This document shows positions 1 to 9,940 of a DNA stretch of 64,000 nt, one piece after another. The stretch is taken from the NCBI RefSeq assembly GCF_003144115.1, contig NW_020312022.1:1-64000 (forward strand). Direction: 5' to 3'. The notes under the pieces are model-generated. The model was not told the DNA's origin. It did no database searches and saw only the letters and a list, made by a program, of their open reading frames with translations. The translations under genes and the position numbers were made by a program. Numbering within the stretch: the stretch's first letter is position 1; each line of letters starts with the position of its first letter. The stretch comes from Tilletiopsis washingtonensis. Lineage: Eukaryota; Basidiomycota; Exobasidiomycetes; Entylomatales.

Positions 1-95
1 ACCCTAACCCTAACCCTAACCCTAACCCTAACCCTAACCCTAACCCTAACCCTAACCCTAACCCTAACCCTAACCCTAACCCTAACCCTAACCCT
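1..95. repeat. Telomeric repeat tract (CCCTAA)n
   Basis: About 15 to 16 perfect tandem copies of CCCTAA, the C-rich strand of a TTAGGG telomere, read inward from base 1. The orientation shows that base 1 is the chromosome end. The tract stops abruptly near base 95, inside a partial repeat, and runs straight into retroelement sequence with no subtelomeric spacer. TTAGGG is the usual telomere repeat of basidiomycetes and of many other fungi. Confidence 0.97.
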
Positions 96-854
96 CTCCA
101 GAAGCCTCCTACCTACAACGGAAAGAACAGGAAGGAGGCCCAGACGTTCATTGCGCACCTCAAGCACTATATCAACGGAAATCCGGAAACCTTCCTCACA
201 GATGACACCAAGATCACATTTGCGGTGTCATATCTCCGCGATGCCGCCTTCAAGTGGGTGGAGCCTCATCTTCTCAAGGGCTCCAGCCCCCCACTCCATG
301 ACTTCCAGCTCTTCCTAAATGAGCTTCTGCGCAATCTGGGAGATCCGGACCGCACCAGGACCCTCACTAAGGAACTTCAGGCCCTCAAGCAAGTAGGATC
401 TGCGGCGCACTACACCTCTCAGTTCTACCAGGTCTCTTCCTTCCTGGGATGGAATGATGAGGCTCTGCGCGGACAGTACTACACTGGCCTCAAGCCTGAG
501 GTAAAGGATGCGCTTGCATACGCTTCAGAGGACCCTCAGACCCTCAAGGACCTCTCAGACCTTGCCATCAAGCTGGACAACCGCCTCTACGACCGCCGTA
601 TGAACAAGTCTGGCCCAAACAACCGGCACCAAGGTCCCCAGCAGACCCGGGAAGCAACTCTGCAGGCACCACAAGCTCCAACCTCTGATCCTACCCCTAT
701 GGATCTCGATTCTACGGCCACCCTGCGCAAGTTCAAGCCACTTACAGACGCAGAGAAGAGGTACAGACAGGAAAATCACCTCTGTCTCTACTGCGGCAAC
801 AAGGGACACAAGGCCAATCAGTGCCCTGCCAAGGCTCAGCACTCAGGAAGATAA
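96..854 (+). pseudogene. gag-like fragment of the Ty3/Gypsy relic
   Basis: A fossil gag segment. The visible part resembles the retrotransposon gag domain (aromatic residues and leucines in the capsid-like helices, a PLTDAEKRYR stretch before the knuckle) and ends in one CCHC zinc knuckle, CLYCGNKGHKANQC, at about 784-825. It runs directly from the telomere repeats, so it lacks its original beginning. It belongs to the relic spanning 96-1830 and is not a host gene. Confidence 0.75.
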
Positions 855-975
855 AGAGGCCTGCCCTTCTGGCATATCTCAGGCCCCTCTCTGCACCAAG
901 TCAACACAACCTGCCCAGAACAGCCTCTCCTCCAGCATCACTCCTGGACTCTACAGACAACCATCCCGCCTCATG

Positions 976-1240
976 GGTGTTGCAGGGCCTCTCAACCTGG
1001 ACACCATCAACTGCTGCGCTGCAGGACAACTCCACCTGGACGCTGCCTCTTCCTATGCCTCTGGTGTTGCAGGACCTTTCAACCTGGACACCCTCTGCCA
1101 TGGCTGCGCCGACAACTCCACCTAGACGCTGCCTTCCCCCTCTCTCAAGTGGTGTTGCAGGACCTCTCAACCTGGACACCCTCTGCCGCTGCGCCGCAGG
1201 ACAATTCCACCTGGACGCAGCCTCCTGGATCCCAGCATCA
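976..1240 (+). repeat. Three tandem units of about 87 bases inside the relic
   Basis: Units begin at about 976, 1063 and 1151 with GGTGTTGCAGG and share the phrase CAACCTGGACACC and a later CTCCACCTGGACG-like phrase. The units are 87 or 88 bases long with scattered differences. A second, looser repeat built on CAGAACCCTCTGGAAC follows at about 1375-1510. Both lie in the interior or LTR-like part of the retroelement relic. Confidence 0.8.
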
Positions 1241-1346
1241 GAGCTGGACCCTTCAAGCTCCCTGGTCAAGAGCTATCACCGGCGCTATCCTCACCGTCCA
1301 GGGCCCTAACCGCGCTCGTGGAACAAGCGCTTACACCCGGGGGTAC

Positions 1347-1830
1347 TGTCATGAACCAAGCGGCAGATTGCCTACAGAACCCTCTGGAACCCTGCGTAAC
1401 TCCATGGATCCTCAGAGAACCCTCTGGAACCCCATGGAACGTCCTAGAACTCTACAGAACCTGACAGAAGCGTACGGAACTGTGCAGAAGGTTACAGAAC
1501 CTCACAGATCCGCCTGGAACATTCTACCAGGTTGCATCTGTTTCCACTACCTTCCATCCCCTTCCATGAGCTTCCCTCACAGAACACTGTAGAACCTGCG
1601 TTGCGTCTTCCCTGCTCTGCCCTCTAAGGTATATAAGGAGGGCCTCCCCCACTCCCACATGTAGATAGTCAGTTCTGATCTTGCATTGTCACACCCTCCT
1701 CTCCGGCAAGGGTCTAGGTTCTTGACTAGGCTTCCAGAGCTTACTCAGATCCTGCGTGGCTGCCTGCCAGACTCCTGTTGCCTTCCTCCTGGGCCTTGCC
1801 CACGTGACAAGTGCTATTGCTGACATATGC
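1347..1830 (+). repeat. LTR-like segment with TATA-like box
   Basis: The segment begins TGTCATGAAC just after a short GGGGG-containing stretch, the arrangement expected at the start of a 3-prime LTR. A TATATAAGG box lies at about 1630, followed by a pyrimidine-rich stretch of the kind seen in R/U5. The 3-prime edge is uncertain; I place it near the TGACA at about 1818-1830. No matching copy is present in the window. Confidence 0.5.
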
Positions 1831-2158
1831 TCAGTTGTGACCTTCTTGGAGGTCTTCTCTGCGGGCTTTTTGCAGAAGCAAGACTCCAGTCAGAGCAGCA
1901 CACTGAGCCAGGAGGTAGCGCGCTTTATTGCGCCAGCTGCTTGGCCTGGCCCTGGCCCCATTGGCATGGCTCCTGCCTTTGCACCTCAGCAGGAGGCGGC
2001 GCAGGGTCAATCCACCCCGCTCAGCAAGCCTGTATGCCTGACCTTACGCTGCGGTGCAAGACGGTCGCGCATGGCCCTCAACGCGGCAGTACGGCGCGCC
2101 CGCCAGCTCACGCCGCAGACAGCTCATCCAGGTGACGCAATCTATTATCCCTATCCCT
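1831..2158. other. Spacer between relic and FUM1
   Basis: About 330 bases with short open frames in several registers and nothing recognisable. It must hold the FUM1 3-prime end. It is the only non-element sequence between the telomere-linked relic and the first conserved gene. Confidence 0.6.
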
Positions 2159-4513
2159 CTACTGCTTCGGCGGCTCGTCGGGGCCGAGCATGAGCTCCGG
2201 GCGCACCTTCTCGTCGAACTCCTCGGGCGTGAGGAAGCCGAGCTTGACGGTGGCCTCCTTGAGCGTCGTGCCCTCCTTGTGCGCCGTCTTGGCGGCCTTG
2301 GCGACGTCTGCAGAAGGGGGTCAGCGCTCGCATCCACCGCACATCACCCGCATCGCGCCACTCACTGTCGTAGCCGAGGTGGCTGTTCAGGATCGTCGCG
2401 AGCATGAGCGACTCGTTGAGGATCTTCTTGATCGTGTCGCGGTTCGCCTCGATGCCCACGACGCAGTTCTTGGTGAAGCTGCGCGCGCCGTCGGCGAGCA
2501 GACGGATGCTCTGCAGCAGGTTCTTGACGAGCACGGGCTTGAAGACGTTGAGCTCGAACTGGCCGTACGAGCCGGCGATGCTGATCGTCGTGTTGTTGCC
2601 CATGACCTGGGCGGCGACCATCGTGAGCGCCTCGCACTGCGTCGGGTTGACCTTGCCGGGCATGATGCTGCTTCCCGGCTCGTTCTCGGGCAGGCTCAGC
2701 TCGCCGAGGCCGCAGCGCGGGCCCGAGCCGAGGTAGCGAATGTCGTTGGCAATCTTCATCAGCGACACGGCGACGGTGTTGAGCGCGCCGCTGGCCTCGA
2801 CGATGGCGTCGTGCGCGGCGAGCGCCTCGAACTTGTTCGGCGCCGTCTCGAAGGGCACGCCCGTGAGCTCCGAGATCTTCTTGGCCACGGCAACGTCGAA
2901 GCCGGCGTACGTGTTGAGGCCCGTGCCGACGGCGGTGCCGCCCTGCGCGAGCATGCTGAGGCGCGGCAGCACGGCCTCGACGCGCGCAATGCCGTTGGCG
3001 ACCTGCATCACGTAGCCGCTGAACTCCTGGCCGAGCGTGAGCGGCGTGGCGTCCTGCAGGTGCGTGCGGCCGATCTTGATGATGTCGTCAAACGACGCGC
3101 GCTTGGCGTCGAGCGCCTCGCGCAGCTCCTCGAGCGCCGGCAGCAGCGAGTTGCGGATCTGCAGCACCGAGGCGACGTGCATGGCCGTCGGGAAGCTGTG
3201 CGCAGCGTCAGCACCGGCGCTGGTGCTGCACCACCCGGCGCACTCACGTGTCGTTGCTGCTCTGGCTCATGTTGACGTGGTCGTTGGGGTGCACGGGCTT
3301 CTTGGAGCCGAGCTCGCCGCCGAGAATCTCAATGGCGCGGTTCGAGATGACCTCGTTGACGTTCATGTTCGTCTGCGTGCCGCTGCCCGTCTGGAAGACG
3401 ACGAGCGGGAAGTGCGACTCGAGCTTGCCCGAGATGACCTGCCGGCGCGGCGTGAGCACAGCGTAGCTGCAGTCGGGGTCTACATTGGTGCGCCTCGCTG
3501 CCAGCTGGCACGCTCGCGGAGCCGCATCGCCAGCACCAAATCAACCGTCGAGGCACACCTACGCAGCCGCATCTGCCGAGGCGCACGCACAGCCCCTGCA
3601 CACCGCCCTCAGCGCATGTCATTCTTACTCACCTCGTCGGCGGCCTGGCCAATGGCATCGGCGATCTTGGCGTCGAGGCCGTACGTCTGGTTCACAGCGG
3701 CGGCGGCCTTCTTGAGCACGCCGAACGCCTGGATGAGCGGCAGGGGCATGCGCTCCTGCGCGCCGCCAATGTCGAAGTTCTGCAGTGAGCTGCGGAGAGG
3801 TGTGAGCAGCTGGCGCGGCGGCAGCAGGCGAGAAAGGCAGCACGCTCCATGCCGCATCACGGCGCACAGGCCCGCAGCGCCCAAGCCGCAGGCGCTGCAC
3901 AGCCTGGTGCCCCCGCGCGATCGCATCCGCCTCGCTATCCAGCTGCACACCAGCGCCCGTGTGCACCACTGACGCTGCACAGCCGCCCGCCAGCCGTCGG
4001 ATACGATCTGCCTCCCAGCCACTCGCCGCACACTCCTCCGGCACACGCTGCATCGCCGCTCCTCGCCGTGCGCCGACTCACCGCTGCGTCTGTGCGCCCC
4101 AGTAGCGGTCGGCGGGCACCTGCAGGTCGCCGAACGTGTCGCGCTCGGCGCGGAACTTCTGGGCCTGCGCGCGTGGTGAGCAGCTGTGTGCGCGCGCGCA
4201 CGAGGTGGAGGCACGCACCATGCTGGCAGAGAGGGAGAAGGCGCGGGTGCTGGCGGCGGCGGCGGGCGTCTGGAGGAGGCGGGTGAGCGGTGCTCGTGGT
4301 GGTGCGGAGGAGAGCGCAGCGCCGGCGGCCGCCCGTTGCATGCGGGGAGCGGTGTTGGACAGCGCGCGCCCACGGCGCATGCGCGGAGCAGGTCGGGTCG
4401 GAGCACGGCACCGGCGCCGTGCCGGCACCTAATGCTGCCAGCCCATCGCAGCAGCCACGCGCACTCACACGCAGCACCGACGCAGCGCGCAGAGAGGCAC
4501 GGGCAGCGAGCAT
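2159..4513 (-). CDS. FUM1: Fumarate hydratase, class II, with mitochondrial-type leader
   Basis: Converts fumarate and malate in the TCA cycle; fungal enzymes also work in the cytosol. I read seven exons: 4513-4469, 4428-4219, 4164-4082, 3789-3633, 3438-3248, 3195-2366 and 2307-2159. Together they make an even frame of 554 residues. Landmarks are [20 protein letters not shown] near the core start, [18 protein letters not shown], the [14 protein letters not shown] substrate-site region, and the superfamily signature [11 protein letters not shown]. The core matches normal fumarases of about 470 residues; the extra 80 or so are an arginine- and alanine-rich leader typical of mitochondrial import. 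An in-frame Met just before AQKFRAERD, at the end of exon 2, could start a cytosolic form. The first exon is the least certain part. Confidence 0.95.
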
Positions 4514-4805
4514 CGTCGAGGAGGTGCGGATAGGTTAGGGGAGGTGGTGGGTCAGGAAGAACGTCGTTGGGGGGCGCGGCGTCGGTCTCGGCGCTGCCGC
4601 GGCCTTTGCGCGCCTCGCCGTTGTTGGCGCAGCGCGCCGCCGGCGGCCGACGCGGCCCTGCATCTGAACCTCGCCCGCGCCCGACTCGCTCCGACCGGCC
4701 AGACGACCGCGAGCGACCGCACGTGACGCGCGCGCCCGCCCCGCGCCGCCTGTGTCAGCCGCGCTTGCTCCACATCGCGCCGCCTCCTCCCCACCACCAC
4801 CCGCC

Positions 4806-5174
4806 ATGTCGGCCACACAGCGCATCTTCCCGCTCCTCATCGCCGCCACCGTCGGCGTCGTGTCGGGCGCCTACGTCTTCGACCCGCTGCTGCGCCAGTA
4901 CGTCGCCGAGCGCCCCGCCGTCGCATCGGCGGCGGGGCGCGAGGCCGACGCGCCGCCCGTGCTCACGCCCGAGGCGCTGGCCAAGCAGCAGCAGGCGCCG
5001 CCGCGCACCATCGCCGAGGAGGGCCGCGCCGAGCTGCGCGAGCTTGCCGAGAAGCTGCAGCGCAAGAGCGAGGGCGTCAAGGAGCGCGCACAGGCGCAGG
5101 CACCGGCCGCAGCACCAGCACAAGCAGCCGCGCAGCCGCAGCCCAACAGCGCCGCGCAGCAGAAGCTCGTCTGA
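4806..5174 (+). CDS. Small membrane-anchored protein, possibly a mitochondrial MICOS-type subunit
   Basis: A single-exon protein of 122 residues. The start is chosen at CCGCCATGT because it gives a compact protein with a hydrophobic segment (IFPLLIAATVGVVSGAYVF) close to the N terminus. This is followed by a charged, partly coiled region (EEGRAELRELAEKLQRKSEGVKERAQ) and an alanine- and glutamine-rich tail. This layout resembles small inner-membrane proteins such as Mic12/Aim5, but that is inference from shape alone. It is divergent from FUM1, with starts 292 bases apart, so the two may share a promoter. A longer start at 4752 is possible but adds a low-complexity leader. Confidence 0.65.
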   Translation: MSATQRIFPLLIAATVGVVSGAYVFDPLLRQYVAERPAVASAAGREADAPPVLTPEALAKQQQAPPRTIAEEGRAELRELAEKLQRKSEGVKERAQAQAPAAAPAQAAAQPQPNSAAQQKLV

Positions 5175-5614
5175 GGCGTGGCGTCGTGATGGCGGAGCAT
5201 GGGCCGGGAGAAGAGACGGGCCAGGGCTGCGCAAGCTACGGCCACGAAGCATGCCCAGCCGCCATGGAAGGATGCCGGGCGCAAGCAGCCACGCACGCCA
5301 GACGCTTTTCCGCCAGCAACGGCACATGCAGCGCCGGCACGTCGAGGTCTCGCAAGGCGCAGAACGCCACCATCAGCGGCGGTGTAGTCACACAACTTCT
5401 CGGCTCGCTCACACCAGCACCTGCAAGCGATACCCAACATGCATCACCTTCAGACGTGCAGTGCCGCTCGCGCTCGTCTTCAGCGCCAGCACCATGACTT
5501 GCGCACGACCAATAAGGGTATAATGACGTCTAATGCACCTGTTGTCCCGAGAGAGTGGAAGTCAGGCTGCAGGCGGAGTGAGGCGCGCGGTCTCGTGTAG
5601 CCTGCGGCGGGCGT
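5175..5614. other. Convergent spacer between the small membrane protein and SED5
   Basis: About 440 bases between two stop codons. Short open frames exist in all registers but none shows conserved sequence. I see only 3-prime flanks here. Confidence 0.5.
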
Positions 5615-7216
5615 CTAGCTGACGACAATGAAGAGCAGAAAGAAGACGATGAGGACCTGCAGTGAAGCACCTGTCAGCGACGCCCAGCTGTGCACTGCTC
5701 GCAGTGACTCACGCCAAAGATCTTGAGCATCAGCCAGCGGTTGCTCGAGACATTGGCAAAGTACTTGAGCAGCTCGCGCTGCGCGCCGTCGACATTCAGG
5801 CCGACCTCTTCGACGTCGGCATCTATCCTGCTCGCCTCGCATCAGCTCGTGCCACACATTGGCTCACACAGGTGCCTCACCGGGTGACGGTCTCGCCCTG
5901 CTCCTGCACCATGTGCGCCAGCTGCCCAAAGATCTGTCCCAGCTCCGAGATCGTCGACTCAATCGACTCGATGGCCGTGGAGCGTTGTTGCAGGTACGCA
6001 TCCTGCTGCGCCATCAGCCAGTGCGCCACACAAGATTCTCGCTGGCACTCACGTTGCCGCCGCTCTCCATCAGCAGCATCTGGTCCTGCTGCTGGCCCAT
6101 GTCCAGCGCCAGGAACTCGCCGCCGCCCTTGGCCTTTGGATCATACCCGTCGGCGCCCGCGAGCGCCGGGTCGAAGGCTGCCCTCCCGGCCGCCGCCTGC
6201 GCGCCGCCGTGCGGCTTGTAGAGCGGCGAGTCTGTCGGCAGGTTGCGCGCGCGCAGCACTGACGGGCGTCAGTGACATGAGCGATGCGGTCGCCGGCAGC
6301 ACGACGCGGCACAGGCACGCACCGGAGTTCTGCCCGGGCGCCGGTGCGCCGCCGGAAAAGGCAAACTGCTCGCTGCGGTCGCGCGACGCCTTCATGTTCT
6401 GTGTGGAGCTGCTTAGCCGGGTGCCACAGCTGCTCACCACCTTCGCGCCACGCACCTTCGTCCGCACCTCGAGCACCTCCTGGAACGCACTCGTGGCGCC
6501 CGCCAGGCGGCTCTGCAGCAGCGTGACGACGTTGCCGCGGTGCTCCTCGGCGCGGTCGCGCTTCGCCGCGCCGGGCTTGGCCTTGGAGGCGAGGTGCAGC
6601 GTCTGCAGCTGCGAGAGCTGCCCGTTGATGCCGGCAATGTCGTGCTTGATGATGTACGTCAGCTCCGAGATCTCGACGGGCCGGTCGTCGAAGAGCGTCT
6701 TGCGCTTGGCCACTGTCGGCGGTGTGAGCGGTGTGGCCGACACAGGTGGGAGCCAATCGGGCGGCAGGAGCAGCCGCGAGCAGGCCAGCGGGTGCCGTGT
6801 TGTGGCATGCGCATGCGATGAGGAGCCCGGCCAGCGCTGTCAAAGAGGTGCGATGCTCCTCGAAGGGCTGCGGCCCACTGCGCCCTCCTCCGCAGCTGCC
6901 GTGCCCTTCGCTCATGACCCTCCGCCGCTGGCACTCGGCACCCATCGACATCGCCTCGCCGCGGCCTTCTGCCATTATGCTGCATCGCTTGGCCACCCAA
7001 CTCACGCTGCGCCAGACGGCCGAGCTTGGCGCTCGTGTCTGCAATCTCGCGCGCGACGGCGCCGGCGCGCTTGGCGAACTCGCCGCGCGCGCCGGGCGTC
7101 TCGCGCGGCGCTTGCACGAGGCGCGAGCTGCTCGACGCGGCCACGTCGCCCTCGTGCGCCGAGAGGAGCGCGCGAAAGTCGGACGTGCGGTCGCGCAGGC
7201 GGGCGACGGCGGACAT
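5615..7216 (-). CDS. SED5: Syntaxin-5 type t-SNARE (Sed5)
   Basis: A Golgi t-SNARE that drives fusion of ER-derived vesicles with the cis-Golgi. The N terminus MSAVARLRDRTSDFRAL carries the short peptide bound by Sly1-type SM proteins. A syntaxin N-terminal helical region follows (LFDDRPVEISELTYIIKHDI, ending near VLEVRTK), then a linker (NMKASRDRSEQFAF). The SNARE motif includes RSTAIESIESTISELGQIF and MVQEQGETVTRIDADVEE, and the protein ends in a tail anchor, VLIVFFLLFIVVS. There are several short introns; for example the VRTK/NMKAS junction is a clear GTGCGT...CAG intron at about 6402-6460, and a final small exon encodes the membrane tail. It is divergent from HAPX. Confidence 0.9.
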
Positions 7217-7390
7217 GGCGGCGAGGTGGGCGAGACGCGATGGGTGCGGGACGGATGACTGCTGGCGCGCGCGGAGTGTTGGTGACGTGGGCGGCGCAGC
7301 GGCGGGGCGGGGCGATGGGGCGACGCACGTGACAGCAAGCGTGGGAGCAGCGCGGCTGGTGCCGGCGGATCGGCGCGATCAGCGCCGGTC

Positions 7391-7395
7391 CCAAT
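7391..7395 (+). promoter_or_regulatory. CCAAT box in the SED5-HAPX divergent promoter
   Basis: A CCAAT pentamer lies about 117 bases upstream of the HAPX start. CCAAT is the site of the Hap2/3/5 complex, the partner of HapX, so self-regulation is possible. The motif is short and could occur by chance; no experimental support is visible. Confidence 0.35.
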
Positions 7396-7511
7396 CTAAT
7401 CAGATCTGGCGACGGCGCCATCGCGGCCGCAACCCCAAGACCATTCAGGCCTCTCGGTCCTGTGCGCCTTGAGCGGTGCTCGCTCGTCGCTCCTCTCCAC
7501 CACCCATCAGC

Positions 7512-9833
7512 ATGTCGCGCCTCGCACCCGCGCCCGCCGCGCCGCCGCGTCCACGCCTCCTGGCGCCGCGCCCCATCGCACCCGCGCCGCACGCAGCATC
7601 GTCGAGCCGCAGCGCCGGCGTGCGCAGCATCCAGCCGCGCCCGGCTGCCATCCGGCCGCGTCCACCCGTCCAGGAGCCGGGCAGCGCCGCAGCAGCGTCA
7701 GCGCCGGCACCGCAGCCTCGCACGCAGCCGCCGGCGTCGACGCCCGCTGCTTCAGGGGCACCCGCTGCACCGCGCACCCCTGCGGCCAGCACCTCTGCTG
7801 CGGCTCGCGCACCTGCTGCACCTGCTGCACCGCAGGCAGCTCAAGCTGCTACAGCATCTGGCACGCCGCAAGCTGCCGCACCAGCACCACCACGCTCAGC
7901 ACGCGCCGCATCGCCCTCGCGCTCGGCGTCGCCCACGCGCGCCAGCTCCACGTCCGTCTCGCTGCACGACGAGCCGTCGGGCAGCAGCAGCGCCAGCAGC
8001 AGTGCCGGCAGCAGCAGGAGCAGCAGCGCCACCTCGCCTCCAGCAGCCGTGCCCGCCAACGCGCGCCCGCTCGTCGCCAGCGCCGCCAGCGCCGTGCAGC
8101 CGTCGCGCACCTGGGTGCTGCCGGCACGCGCCAAGCCCGGCCGCAAGCCGAGCGCCGAGGAGCCGCCGACGGTGAGTGCACACACACCCCTGCTCGCCAG
8201 TCGCACACTCACGTCCCATCGCCAGAAACGCAAGGCGCAGAACCGCGCGTCGCAGCGCGCCTTTCGCGAGCGCAAGCAGTCCTACCTCGCCGGCCTCGAG
8301 GCCAAGGTGGCCGCGTACGAGGCCGCCGGCGTCGAGGCGGCGACGGAGCTGCAGCGCGTGGCGCGCCGCATGAAGGAGGAGAATGCGGCGCTGCGCAGCG
8401 AGAATGCGGCGCTGCGGCTGCGCTGCGAGAAGCTGGACAAGGCGGCGGCGGCCGGCCGCTGCGTCGAGGGCCAGGGATGCAAGCGGCCGCTGCACGAGCA
8501 GCCGGCGCCGGCGCAGCCCGCTCCGCCGACGGCGACGACGGCCGTGGGCCCGAGTGTGCGTCTGCCCCGTCAGCCACGGCCGCCGCCGCCGGCTGCGGGC
8601 CTCAACATGCACCCGCACGCACCGCTGTCGCCGCCGTCGGCGCTGGCGCTGCACATCGACCGCGACTGCGGCATCTGCACGCAGGACACGCTCTGCCTCT
8701 GCCGCGGCGAGGTGCTCGACCTCACCGGCTCGCCCGAGCGGCACTCGCCCGAGCGGCACTCGCGCTCGTCGGTGTTGGCGATCAAGCAGGAGGAGGATGC
8801 GGCCGAGCAGCTGCCGGCACTCCGCCTCGAGTCGCTCCTCGCACCCGCAGCGCCAGCTGCACTTCTGGCACGCCGGGCGCCGAGCGGCAAGGCGCGCCTC
8901 TGGAGCGTCGTGCCGCCGCCGTCGCCCCACCGCACCGCCGGCGCCAAGCAGCCGCTGTGGCCGCTGCACGCCTCGTCGCCCGGGCCGCGCTTCACGCTGG
9001 CCGCCGGTGCGCCGGCGGCCGCCGTGTGCTCGGGCGACCCGTCGTCGTGCGGCGCGTGCGGCGCCGATCCGGCCCTGGCCGCCTTCTGCGAGGCCGTGTC
9101 GCGCGGCGCCGGGCAGGACGCAGCGGGCGCCACGTATCTCGACGCCGGCAACGCCGTGCCGCTGCGCCAGCGCCGAGTGCAGCCGGCAAAGAGGAGCGTG
9201 TGGTACACGGAGCCGCCGACGCGCCCCGCTGCGCCTCCAGCGCCGTCGCCGCGGTCGGCCGCTGCGCCCCAGCAAGCGAGCATTCCCGAGGCGTGGCGCA
9301 TGCTGCGCTCGCACCCGTCCTTTCCCGCTTTCGAGGCCAGCAGCACCGGCGGCCTGACGCTCCTCGCCGACGTCGTGTCCGGGCGTGCGCCCGCCGCCAT
9401 GCCCGCGCCGCCGCGCCCGCCGCTGCTGCGCCATCGCAGCTCGGTCTCGGCGCGCTATACCTACCAGCCGCTGCGCCGCGACAGGGACGCACAGCGCGAG
9501 AGCGTCGAGATCGAGCCGCAGACGCCGCCGCCGCAACAGCACGGCAGTGGTGCGGGCGGAGCAGAGACGCCCGGCCGGAAGCTCGTGGCGCTCGAGTCGC
9601 TCCAGGCGGCGAGTGCAGCGCGCGACGCTGGACTTCCCCCTGCGCCGCAAGAGGAGCCGCTCAGCGCCGACCGGGCGCACAAGCGGCGCCGGCTGGCGTA
9701 CGTCGAGCAAACGCGCGTCGAGCAGGCACTCGCGCTGCTTGACGGGCGCATCGCGCGTCCCAGCGTCACGACGCCGACGTCGGAGGAGCGCACGGGCAGC
9801 GCCGCCTGCCCGTGCCCGTGGTCGCGCACCTAG
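7512..9833 (+). CDS. HAPX: HapX-type bZIP iron regulator
   Basis: A bZIP factor that binds the CCAAT complex and controls iron-dependent genes. Two exons, 7512-8171 and 8226-9833, give 755 residues. The intron keeps the frame open, so the gene could be misread as intronless. Residues of about 198-220 carry WVLPARAKPGRKP, the Hap4-like contact to the CCAAT complex, placed directly before the basic region KRKAQNRASQRAFRERK. A leucine-zipper-like heptad region follows. Two cysteine-rich clusters, CGICTQDTLCLC (about 368) and CSGDPSSCGACG with a later C (about 488), match the iron-sensing clusters of HapX in kind. The order Hap4-like motif, bZIP, Cys clusters is diagnostic. The rest is alanine-, proline- and arginine-rich and poorly conserved. 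The start at CAGCATGTC is preferred over an upstream ATG at 7476. Confidence 0.9.
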   Translation: MSRLAPAPAAPPRPRLLAPRPIAPAPHAASSSRSAGVRSIQPRPAAIRPRPPVQEPGSAAAASAPAPQPRTQPPASTPAASGAPAAPRTPAASTSAAARAPAAPAAPQAAQAATASGTPQAAAPAPPRSARAASPSRSASPTRASSTSVSLHDEPSGSSSASSSAGSSRSSSATSPPAAVPANARPLVASAASAVQPSRTWVLPARAKPGRKPSAEEPPTVSAHTPLLASRTLTSHRQKRKAQNRASQRAFRERKQSYLAGLEAKVAAYEAAGVEAATELQRVARRMKEENAALRSENAALRLRCEKLDKAAAAGRCVEGQGCKRPLHEQPAPAQPAPPTATTAVGPSVRLPRQPRPPPPAAGLNMHPHAPLSPPSALALHIDRDCGICTQDTLCLCRGEVLDLTGSPERHSPERHSRSSVLAIKQEEDAAEQLPALRLESLLAPAAPAALLARRAPSGKARLWSVVPPPSPHRTAGAKQPLWPLHASSPGPRFTLAAGAPAAAVCSGDPSSCGACGADPALAAFCEAVSRGAGQDAAGATYLDAGNAVPLRQRRVQPAKRSVWYTEPPTRPAAPPAPSPRSAAAPQQASIPEAWRMLRSHPSFPAFEASSTGGLTLLADVVSGRAPAAMPAPPRPPLLRHRSSVSARYTYQPLRRDRDAQRESVEIEPQTPPPQQHGSGAGGAETPGRKLVALESLQAASAARDAGLPPAPQEEPLSADRAHKRRRLAYVEQTRVEQALALLDGRIARPSVTTPTSEERTGSAACPCPWSRT

Positions 9834-9940
9834 GCGCCGCACTGTATACTAGCACCCTGTGAACGACACCTGTACATCAGCCGAGTAGATTAGTCTAGGT
9901 GGTGTGCGTGACTCGACATGTGTGCGAAGCGGCACGGCGC

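Larger units (their letters stand above)
96..1830 (+). mobile_element. Ty3/Gypsy-type LTR retrotransposon relic at the telomere
   Basis: This is a fossil LTR element. Its recognisable parts, in order, are part of a gag-type reading frame (about 96-854), a stretch of tandem repeats (about 976-1240), and an LTR-like segment (about 1347-1830) that begins TGTCATGA and holds a TATA-like box. No protease, reverse transcriptase, RNase H or integrase sequence is visible, so it is broken and incomplete. It may descend from a gag-only, non-autonomous element or from a larger one that lost most of its inside. The gag part still reads cleanly and the LTR-like part still has a recognisable start, which suggests a fairly recent origin, but no second LTR is present for dating. 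The family call rests on the gag layout and the zinc knuckle. Confidence 0.75.

Noticed and set aside
5662-7332. Plus-strand frame of 556 codons over SED5
   Set aside because: It is the complement of SED5, whose SNARE motif, tail anchor and splice sites are convincing; the plus-strand protein is Arg/Ser-rich with no domain.
7469-9742. Second plus-strand frame of 757 codons over HAPX
   Set aside because: Frame-shifted shadow of HAPX caused by high GC; it lacks the bZIP and the Cys clusters.
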